From positions 1 through 44,074 of the forward strand of contig JBCCQN010000043.1 in assembly GCA_039024315.1 (NCBI GenBank): a stretch of DNA of 44,074 bases, read 5' to 3'. The position numbers and the translations under genes are program-made. Shown here piece after piece: positions 15,405 through 21,675 of this stretch (the stretch's first letter is position 1; each line of letters begins with the position of its first letter). The stretch is from JBCAWW01 sp039024315 (GTDB taxonomy: Bacteria > Bacteroidota > Bacteroidia > J057). Under the pieces are notes generated by a model. It was not told where the DNA came from. It worked only from the letters and a program-made list of their open reading frames with translations, and did no database searches.

Positions 15405-16292
15405 ATGAAATATCTGATAGGATTGCTGCTTTGCATGCTTTCCTACCAAAATATAAAGGCTTGTGATGCCTGTGGCTGTGCTTCGGCAGGTAGTATGCTG
15501 GGACTAGTGCCTAACTATATGGGACATTTTGTGAGTTTCAGAGGGCGTTATGCATCATTTAGGGCAAATGATGGTAGTGGGTCCAATGAAATCTATCAAG
15601 GAGTCCTACAGATAGGCTATCGACCTAGTTTTGCGCCTCGCTGGAATGTATTGGGTATCTTACCTTATCAACAAATGACCCACCATAGTTATGGCGAAGT
15701 TAACCATCGTATGGGTTTGGGAGATGCTTCGGCTATCCTTTCCTATCGTTTGTTGGAGCGCTCAGATACGCTAAAGTCAGTCGTCAAGCAGCAGTTACAA
15801 GTAGGCCTAGGGATAAAAATACCGACCGGAGCCTACGAAGCTCAAACGGATCAAAGCCTGACGCCAGCTAACTTTCAATTAGGCACTGCTAGTTGGGACA
15901 CTTGGTTTCAACTACGGTATCAGCTACAAGTTAGAGCCTTGACGGTACTAGCTGAAGCCAACTATCGTTACAACTTTGAAAATGCCGATGATTATCGCTT
16001 TGGTGACCAACTGAGCCTTACGGCTTCTGTAGCTTACAATTATGCGACCCCCCGCATCAATTTTGTGCCCTATGGTGGCCTGAGCTACGAATATTTGGCA
16101 TTAGACATTTTTAATCTGTATCGGCAGCCTCGCACGGGGGGAAATGGTCTTTATGCTGTCACAGGTATAGAGGCCTTCGTAAAACGATTTTCGGTAGGAT
16201 TCAGTGCACAATTACCCCTAGTCTCCGATTATGCGCAAGGCGAATTAAGCGCCTACGCCCGCTATATGGGCAGTATTACCCTTTTTTTTTAA
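15405..16292 (+). CDS. Outer-membrane beta-barrel protein with CDACGC motif, copper-locus associated
   Basis: A 295-residue protein from the ATG at 15405, with signal peptide MKYLIGLLLCMLSYQNIKA. The in-frame ATG 54 bases upstream lies in a dispersed repeat and would spoil the signal, so it was rejected. The mature N-terminus is CDACGCASAGSMLGLVPNY, a CxxCxC cluster directly after the cleavage site. To my knowledge this is a conserved hallmark of a Bacteroidota family sitting beside MbnP and cytochrome c peroxidase genes. The rest alternates aromatic and polar residues in beta-strand style (YRPSFAPRWNVLGILPYQQM, LQVGLGIKIPTGAYEAQTD) and ends with an aromatic strand (ARYMGSITLFF), as in outer-membrane barrels. 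A role as a metal porin or metal-sensing barrel is inferred. It starts a run of five tightly spaced genes (gaps 34, 1, 24, 1 bases). Confidence 0.8.
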   Translation: MKYLIGLLLCMLSYQNIKACDACGCASAGSMLGLVPNYMGHFVSFRGRYASFRANDGSGSNEIYQGVLQIGYRPSFAPRWNVLGILPYQQMTHHSYGEVNHRMGLGDASAILSYRLLERSDTLKSVVKQQLQVGLGIKIPTGAYEAQTDQSLTPANFQLGTASWDTWFQLRYQLQVRALTVLAEANYRYNFENADDYRFGDQLSLTASVAYNYATPRINFVPYGGLSYEYLALDIFNLYRQPRTGGNGLYAVTGIEAFVKRFSVGFSAQLPLVSDYAQGELSAYARYMGSITLFF

Positions 16293-16326
16293 AACCAGAA
16301 CAATCAGAATAATACCTTTTTAACAA

Positions 16327-17109
16327 ATGAAACGATTACCGATTTTCAAACTAATTGCACTGGCAATCCTATTTAGTGCTGTATTACCAAGCTGTGAGAA
16401 AGCAGGCTGTATTGATCCCGCAGCCTTAAACTATGACCCTGATGCGACGGACGCGAGTAATGATTGTACTTTCCCCATCCTATCTTTAAAGCTGATGCCT
16501 AATGTTGATGGGCAGAACTTCACGCTAGGAGAAACTTATACGATCAATGGTACAGCAGTTCGTTTTGATATCTTTCAGTTTTATGTCTCTCAGGTCGGTA
16601 TTGGCGATATGATGGATATGGAAATGCCTGAAACTTACCTATTGGTCAAAGCAGACGAAACTGACTATGAGTTAGGGCAAGTAACGGCCGGCCATAAGCA
16701 TATGTTGGCCTTCAATGTAGGGGTTGACTCAGCCACCAATCATGCTGATCCTACTCTTTATGAAGCCAGTAATGTACTTGCACCTCAAAATCCATCCATG
16801 CACTGGAATTGGGATGCCGGCTATCAGTTTATCAAGATTGAAGGTCAGGTGGATACAGATGGCGATGGCGCTGTTGATGGTCTATTGGAAATGCACATTG
16901 GAAAAGACAGCAACCTGCGTCGCTTCATGGTAGAGGCTCACCAAGAAGCTGATGCTGAAGACTTTATTATTACGGTTGATTATGATATCGCGAAATTCTT
17001 TACCGACGTTGACCTCAGCACCGAGAGCGTAACGCATACAGGTGACGGACCGGAGCTAGCGTCCAAAGTAGCAGACAACGCAATTACTGCCTTTACGGTA
17101 CAAAAATAA
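16327..17109 (+). CDS. MbnP-family copper-binding lipoprotein (first copy)
   Basis: A 260-residue lipoprotein; the signal ends in a lipobox with Cys23 (AVLPSC). The MbnP signature is clear: NPSMHWNWDAGYQFIKIEG (about 155-173), with Trp160 and Trp162, then LEMHIGKD (about 187-194). In characterised MbnP/CorA/MopE-type proteins a Trp is oxidised to kynurenine by the partner di-heme enzyme, and this residue helps bind copper; that chemistry is transferred by family, not seen. Between signal and core it carries an extra segment GCIDPAALNYDPDAT...NDC (about 27-47), a short Cys-bracketed acidic repeat usually found in secreted Bacteroidota proteins. The second copy lacks it. The stop is followed after one base by the partner MbnH-like gene, implying translational coupling. 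Confidence 0.85.
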   Translation: MKRLPIFKLIALAILFSAVLPSCEKAGCIDPAALNYDPDATDASNDCTFPILSLKLMPNVDGQNFTLGETYTINGTAVRFDIFQFYVSQVGIGDMMDMEMPETYLLVKADETDYELGQVTAGHKHMLAFNVGVDSATNHADPTLYEASNVLAPQNPSMHWNWDAGYQFIKIEGQVDTDGDGAVDGLLEMHIGKDSNLRRFMVEAHQEADAEDFIITVDYDIAKFFTDVDLSTESVTHTGDGPELASKVADNAITAFTVQK

Positions 17110-17110
17110 T

Positions 17111-18130
17111 TTGTCCAAGCTTGCAAAAATATCGCTTGGGTGCTTGTTGATAGGTCTCATAGCCTGTCAACAAGGCCCTCGTATTGTCCAGCAAGCTGCC
17201 TTTGAGTGGGATTTACCAGCCGGCTTCGCCGAACCCTCAGTCCCAGAAAACAATCAGATGACGGTCGCAAGAGTACAGCTCGGTAAAATGCTCTTTTTTG
17301 ACCCCATCCTCTCGGTAGATTCTACCCTTTCTTGTGCTGGTTGCCACTTAGCCCAAGCGGGTTTTGCCGATCATAATCCTATCTCAAGAGGGATAGAAGG
17401 GCGCATCGGTGAACGAAATGCGCCCACTTTGACCAATATTGGCTACCATCCTTATTTCTTTCGAGAAGGGGGCAGCCCTAGCCTAGAGCAACAAGTATTG
17501 GGACCTATCTGCAATAATTTGGAGATGGGATTCAACGCTGCGCTACTGGCTGAAAGACTCAAAAATCATCCTGTTTACGAGCCCTTGGCCCAAGAGGCTT
17601 ATGGTCGTGAGATCGGACTTTTTGTGCTGACGAGAGCCATTGCTGCTTATGAGCGCACGATGATCAGTGGTGATAGTCCTTATGATCGCTTTGTGCGAGG
17701 AGAAGATCCTCAAGCGCTCAGTGCAGCGGCACAGCGTGGATTAGCGTTATTTATGAGTGAAAGGACCAATTGTACGCAATGCCATGGAGGAATAGACTTT
17801 TCTTTATATGATTTTGCGAACAATGGACTTTATGATTCGTTTTTAGATAAAGGCCGCTATCGCGTAACGCTTGACTCAGCAGACATCGGTAAGTTCAAAG
17901 TGCCGACCTTACGCAATGTCGCATTGAGTTGGCCCTATATGCACGATGGCAGCCTAAACAGTTTAGAAGAAGTGGTTCAGCATTATAACGAAGGCGGCAA
18001 AGGCCATGTCAATCAGAGTACTTACGTTCGGCCGCTAGGCCTAAACCCAAACGAAGTCGCTGATCTAGTCGCCTTTCTCGAATCGCTGACCGACAAAAAA
18101 TTTATCAATAACCCTGCTTTTGCGCCTTAA
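17111..18130 (+). CDS. MbnH-like di-heme peroxidase, lipoprotein (first copy)
   Basis: A 339-residue protein starting at TTG (17111), one base after the previous stop. This start is preferred because it gives a signal with a lipobox (LIAC, Cys19), and the next in-frame ATG is inside the enzyme. There are two c-type heme sites, CAGCH (75-79) and CTQCH (221-225), with the bacterial cytochrome c peroxidase/MauG layout (ERTMISGDSPYDRF, PTLRNVALSWPYMHDGSL). By family it oxidises the neighbouring MbnP or reduces peroxide in the periplasm. One feature is odd: where related enzymes, including the second copy here, have FWDG, this one has FREG (Arg118). It therefore lacks the Trp that lies between the two hemes in this superfamily. 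Confidence 0.88.
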   Translation: MSKLAKISLGCLLIGLIACQQGPRIVQQAAFEWDLPAGFAEPSVPENNQMTVARVQLGKMLFFDPILSVDSTLSCAGCHLAQAGFADHNPISRGIEGRIGERNAPTLTNIGYHPYFFREGGSPSLEQQVLGPICNNLEMGFNAALLAERLKNHPVYEPLAQEAYGREIGLFVLTRAIAAYERTMISGDSPYDRFVRGEDPQALSAAAQRGLALFMSERTNCTQCHGGIDFSLYDFANNGLYDSFLDKGRYRVTLDSADIGKFKVPTLRNVALSWPYMHDGSLNSLEEVVQHYNEGGKGHVNQSTYVRPLGLNPNEVADLVAFLESLTDKKFINNPAFAP

Positions 18131-18154
18131 TGGCCTTTCCTCAATCGAACCGAC

Positions 18155-18976
18155 ATGAAACAAATACAGCAAATATTTTTCCTTCTGATCGCAGTCGTAA
18201 TTTTTAGCGGCTGTAGTCGTGAGGCACCTATACCAGAAGTAGGTTCCGTCAAGATTGAATTTAGCCCTAACGTTAATGGGGGAGACTTTGCCGGTAGCGA
18301 GATTTATACCAGCCCCGAGGGCCGAGATTATCGCATCGATGTCTTCCGTATGTATGTTAGCGAAATCAGCTTGATCAAGGAAGACGGGAGTGAAGTGCTA
18401 CTTTCGGACATCAATCTCTTCGATCTCGCCAATGGTGGCCCAGCTAAACGCGTTAAGCACGGCTTTACGGCTTATAAAACTTATCAAGAGATAGAGCCGG
18501 GTTCTTATAAAGGTATCAAGTTTGGCATTGGCATTCCAGATCGACTCAATGACGATCCTGCTTCTTATGCCTTAGATCATCCATTAAGTATTAGTAATCA
18601 GATGTACTGGTCTTGGCGCTCAGGTTACCGCTATATTACCCTTGAAGGTAAAGTTGACAGTACCCAAGCTATGGATGGGCTTGCCTTAGGGCAATCTTTT
18701 GGCTATCATATTGGCAAAGACTCAGTCAACTCTCCTAATGTGATCTATCAAGTATTGACTTTTGATGGTCCAGAAGATGCATTCACCGTAGTCGAAAATC
18801 AAGAAGCCCACATCGAGTTTGCCGTCGATGTGGAGCAGATCTTTTTTCCAGACTCTGATCCCATCGACCTTGTCAATGAGGCGATCAGCCATAGCGTACC
18901 AGGTGAGCAATTTAATCTCGCTAAGCGGGTAACCACCAATTTGATCGAAAAAGCATTGACCAAAAAACCGTTTTGA
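18155..18976 (+). CDS. MbnP-family copper-binding lipoprotein (second copy)
   Basis: A 273-residue lipoprotein with lipobox FSGC (Cys20). The conserved core has FRMYVSEISLI (about 64-74) and SNQMYWSWRSGYRYITLEGKVD (about 147-168) with Trp152 and Trp154, then FGYHIGKDS (about 182-190). It shares the framework of the first copy but differs in sequence over most of its length, so this is an old duplication or two separately recruited pairs. It lacks the Cys-bracketed N-terminal insert of copy one. The gene begins 24 bases after the first di-heme gene and stops one base before the second, again pairing substrate and enzyme. Copper binding through an oxidised Trp is inferred from the family. Confidence 0.85.
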   Translation: MKQIQQIFFLLIAVVIFSGCSREAPIPEVGSVKIEFSPNVNGGDFAGSEIYTSPEGRDYRIDVFRMYVSEISLIKEDGSEVLLSDINLFDLANGGPAKRVKHGFTAYKTYQEIEPGSYKGIKFGIGIPDRLNDDPASYALDHPLSISNQMYWSWRSGYRYITLEGKVDSTQAMDGLALGQSFGYHIGKDSVNSPNVIYQVLTFDGPEDAFTVVENQEAHIEFAVDVEQIFFPDSDPIDLVNEAISHSVPGEQFNLAKRVTTNLIEKALTKKPF

Positions 18977-18977
18977 T

Positions 18978-20018
18978 ATGAAGCGTTTTGCTGCCGTAGC
19001 ATTTATCGTCAGCGTCCTACTCGCCTTTAATGCTTGTGACAAAGGGCCGGAGATCCATGTGCCAACGCCTTATGTGCTACAAATTCCAGCTGATTTTCCA
19101 GAGCCGCTCATTCCGGCTGATAATCCTATGACCGTGGAGAAGGTCGAGCTAGGCAAAAAGCTTTTCTATGATCCGAACTTATCGGCTGATGGAACCGTCT
19201 CTTGTGCTTCTTGCCACTTTCCTGACCGAGGCTTTGCCGATACGACTGTCCTCAGTGATGGAGTCGAGGGCAAATTGGGGCGTCGCAATGCTATGGCCCT
19301 AACCAACATCGCTTATTCGCAAAGTCTCTTTTGGGATGGAGGGGTGAATAATCTGGAAGATCAAGCCCTCCATCCGATCATCGATGAAGTAGAGATGGCC
19401 GCCGATCCCGCTGAAGTGCTCTCTTATCTTACCAATAATGAGGAGTATTATGATATGTTCGCCAAAGCCTATGATGGCCCTCCAACTATGCTTGGGGTAG
19501 TTAACGCTATCGCTAGTTTTGAACGTACTTTGATCAGTGGCAACTCCCCCTATGACCGCTATATTGCCGGAGACCTTACGGCTATGTCAGAGGCTGCTAT
19601 AAGAGGGATGAAGTTGTTTGAGACCGAAAAATCAGAATGTTTTCACTGTCATACGGGTTTTAATTTTACCGATGATGGCTTCCAAAACAACGGTCTCTAT
19701 GATTATGCCGAGTATATTGCCAAAGGAGACGGAGGCCGTGCCGAGATTACAGGCCGCCAGTTGGATGAGCACTTATTCAAAACCCCTACCCTACGCAATA
19801 TTGAGCTGACTGCCCCTTATATGCATGACGGTAGCTTGGCTACTTTGGAGGAGGTAGTGGAGCGATACTCGACGGTTAACAGCCGTTATCACCCCAACAA
19901 AAATGACGTCAACTTCATCAATATGGATCTAAACGAACAGGATAAAGCTGATCTAGTGGCTTTTCTCAAGGCCCTGACCGACGAGGAGTTTTCCAAAAAT
20001 CCTGCCTTTAGACCCTAG
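18978..20018 (+). CDS. MbnH-like di-heme peroxidase, lipoprotein (second copy)
   Basis: A 346-residue protein with a signal and lipobox (FNAC, Cys20). Heme-binding motifs are CASCH (76-80) and CFHCH (221-225). It keeps SLFWDGGVNNLEDQ (about 116-129) with the inter-heme Trp119, unlike the first copy. FERTLISGNSPYDRY and TPTLRNIELTAPYMHDGSL match the cytochrome c peroxidase/MauG superfamily. Placement directly after an MbnP gene makes it the probable Trp-oxidising partner; a peroxide-detoxifying cytochrome c peroxidase is the alternative. It is the last gene of the operon and is followed by a hairpin with a T-rich tail at 20042-20086. Confidence 0.88.
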   Translation: MKRFAAVAFIVSVLLAFNACDKGPEIHVPTPYVLQIPADFPEPLIPADNPMTVEKVELGKKLFYDPNLSADGTVSCASCHFPDRGFADTTVLSDGVEGKLGRRNAMALTNIAYSQSLFWDGGVNNLEDQALHPIIDEVEMAADPAEVLSYLTNNEEYYDMFAKAYDGPPTMLGVVNAIASFERTLISGNSPYDRYIAGDLTAMSEAAIRGMKLFETEKSECFHCHTGFNFTDDGFQNNGLYDYAEYIAKGDGGRAEITGRQLDEHLFKTPTLRNIELTAPYMHDGSLATLEEVVERYSTVNSRYHPNKNDVNFINMDLNEQDKADLVAFLKALTDEEFSKNPAFRP

Positions 20019-20041
20019 GGAAGGCTAAATAACGAATTTTG

Positions 20042-20086
20042 AATGTCGAATGATCGAAGTGGTCATTCGGCATTTTGGGTTTTTAG
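20042..20086 (+). terminator. Probable terminator of the copper-type operon
   Basis: AATGTCGAATGA (20042-20053) pairs with TCATTCGGCATT (20063-20074), with one G-T pair, and is followed by TTGGGTTTTT. It is AT-rich in part but well placed after the last gene. Confidence 0.6.
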
Positions 20087-20089
20087 GGG

Positions 20090-20104
20090 CCGCTGCGCGG
20101 AACG
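20090..20104 (-). repeat. Dispersed mini-hairpin repeat copy (GCA loop, reversed)
   Basis: Minus-strand core CGTTCCGCGCAGCGG, followed outward by GCTCATC exactly as at 20322-20342, so the unit extends beyond the hairpin. Confidence 0.7.
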
Positions 20105-20134
20105 CTCATCCCTGCTACTGTGCGGCATGCATGA

Positions 20135-20221
20135 TTCCTCCCCCTTAATCCCACTCCAAAGGGGGAAATGGCTTTGCAAACCGCAGGTTTTGTCCCCATT
20201 CGGAGAGGGCAGGGGGAGGAA
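20135..20221. repeat. Inverted repeat with 11-bp perfect C/G-rich ends
   Basis: TTCCTCCCCCT (20135-20145) and AGGGGGAGGAA (20211-20221) are perfect complements bracketing 65 bases with further C-run/G-run partners. It is a second type of palindromic intergenic element, without relation to the mini-hairpin family. Confidence 0.6.
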
Positions 20222-20231
20222 AAATTCAGCT

Positions 20232-20281
20232 CTTTGCGAAGTAAAACCCTTAGCTTGACGCCTATGCGATGACTATCGGGA
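20232..20281 (+). repeat. Degenerate copy of the composite repeat
   Basis: TTTGCGAAGTAAA (a decayed hairpin with a GAA loop) followed by CCTTAGCTTGACGCCTATG and CTATCGGGA, matching the order of modules in the arms of the 7481-7704 element. Confidence 0.6.
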
Positions 20282-20321
20282 TGAAGGGGGCGATTGACGG
20301 AAGGGGATGTTAGATTTTTCA

Positions 20322-20342
20322 CCGCTGCGCGGAACGCTCATC
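20322..20342 (-). repeat. Dispersed mini-hairpin repeat abutting a stop codon
   Basis: The reversed core is 20322-20336; the repeat's GCTCATC extension reaches 20342 and so contributes to the TGA stop (20341-20343) of the alginate-lyase-family gene. Confidence 0.65.
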
Positions 20343-21522
20343 ACAACCAAATCAGCGGATTTCGGATAGGCACATTGCGGCGCACCTCTTTGACCGTAAG
20401 AAAATGTTTGCCCTTTTGCCACAGGCCGAGCCAATCCTCTCGCTCAAAGTGAAGTCCCCCAAACAAAAAAGCCGGATGTGCTACGGGCCAATTCTCCCAA
20501 TACATCACATCGGGCGCTAATGGCCAAGTAGCCTTATCTGCTACATAGGGCTGCATATAGCCTAATGCTTGCTCGAGGTTTTGCCCTTTCTCAGCCGTAA
20601 AGGCCCAAAGGTCGTGCGCTTCGTCAGAGAGGATCAGACAATTCATCGCCATGGCGTCGAGATTGAAAAGCGAATAGCCATAAGGCTTTGTGCGCTCCAA
20701 TTCAAGCGGAAAACTACCATCAGCAGCCATTTGATTGGGCAGCAGCGTATTTTGATAGTTCTGGCGGCAAAAGTTGAGGAGACTGTCATTTTCAGTAAAG
20801 GCAGCATATAGCCCAACCTGCATATTCCAGCAAGTGCCGTGATTATTGGGATGCACCATTTCCTTTTGACCGTAGGGATGAGTCGTCAGCCAAGTGCTAA
20901 AATCGGCAAACCAAGCCTTGATTGCTTGTAATTCTGCTTCTGGTATTTGGCCTGCCTCTGCGAGCAAGCGAGTCGCCTGCACCACCTCCATAAAATGGAT
21001 TGCATCTATGATGCCGATTCCTCGTCCGGTATGCCGACCTTTGATCGCTTGAGCATAAAGCAGATTGGGATTCATGCGCGTGCTATCTGTAATATACCAA
21101 GCCTTGAGGTGCTGGCGTACTGCTTCGGCATATTTTGCTTCCTCAGTAATGGCATAGGCAGAGGCCAAATTACCCACAATCTCGCTTAGTCTGACCACGG
21201 CTTTGCGATGCTCGGTGAAATTGTCGGGATTGGTCATGCCATCTCTGCGGACATAAGGGCCTTCTGGATTGGTGCTATCTGGCCACCAATAATCTCCCTC
21301 GGAATAAAAATCATGCTTGCCGCCAGCACTCCTTGGGCTAGAGGAAGCGGTAACCGTGATGGGTGCTTCTTGCAGGTTTTGCTGAGCGAGCATCAAGACG
21401 GAGTCTTGTAGGACTTCGATTACCCATGCTTTTTTGTCGGTCGAGGCTTTGGGCTCTACGCAACTTGGAAGAACGATTACTAAGGAAAGCGATAGGAGGA
21501 GGAATCTGGTTTGGAGGGGCAT
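20341..21522 (-). CDS. Alginate-lyase-family polysaccharide lyase, lipoprotein
   Basis: A 393-residue protein with a lipoprotein signal (VIVLPSC, Cys21). The start of the domain, GKHDFYSEGDYWWPDSTNPEGPYVRRDGMTNPDN (about 69-102), is the typical beginning of PF05426 alginate_lyase-fold proteins. HPNNHGTCWNMQ (about 225-236) corresponds to the catalytic Asn-His region of this alpha/alpha-toroid fold. Such proteins cleave uronic-acid polysaccharides (alginate, glucuronan and relatives) by beta-elimination in the periplasm or at the surface; the substrate cannot be assigned, and PL5- or PL38-like members look alike at this level. It stands alone, without a SusCD pair next to it. Its stop codon lies in the end of a dispersed repeat copy. 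Confidence 0.85.
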   Translation of the reverse strand: MPLQTRFLLLSLSLVIVLPSCVEPKASTDKKAWVIEVLQDSVLMLAQQNLQEAPITVTASSSPRSAGGKHDFYSEGDYWWPDSTNPEGPYVRRDGMTNPDNFTEHRKAVVRLSEIVGNLASAYAITEEAKYAEAVRQHLKAWYITDSTRMNPNLLYAQAIKGRHTGRGIGIIDAIHFMEVVQATRLLAEAGQIPEAELQAIKAWFADFSTWLTTHPYGQKEMVHPNNHGTCWNMQVGLYAAFTENDSLLNFCRQNYQNTLLPNQMAADGSFPLELERTKPYGYSLFNLDAMAMNCLILSDEAHDLWAFTAEKGQNLEQALGYMQPYVADKATWPLAPDVMYWENWPVAHPAFLFGGLHFEREDWLGLWQKGKHFLTVKEVRRNVPIRNPLIWL

Positions 21523-21562
21523 GTTGCTGGTTTAGCGATTTTGATGATGCTAAACAAAAGCA

Positions 21563-21627
21563 AACTGCTTCGCAAAACGCTTTTTTTTAGCTCAGTATGA
21601 GCAAATTAAGCGTTCTGCGAAGCAGCT
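21563..21627. repeat. Head-to-head doublet of mini-hairpin repeats
   Basis: A reversed copy (21565-21579) and a forward copy (21611-21625, CGTTCTGCGAAGCAG) flank a centre that holds GCTCA-gta-TGAGC (21590-21602). The whole can form one long hairpin in the transcript between sucA and the lyase gene. It may act as the sucA terminator or 3' stabiliser. Confidence 0.7.
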
Positions 21628-21675
21628 ACAAAAAAATACACCCGCTCCCAATTAGTGGGCAGCAGGCAAATATAT

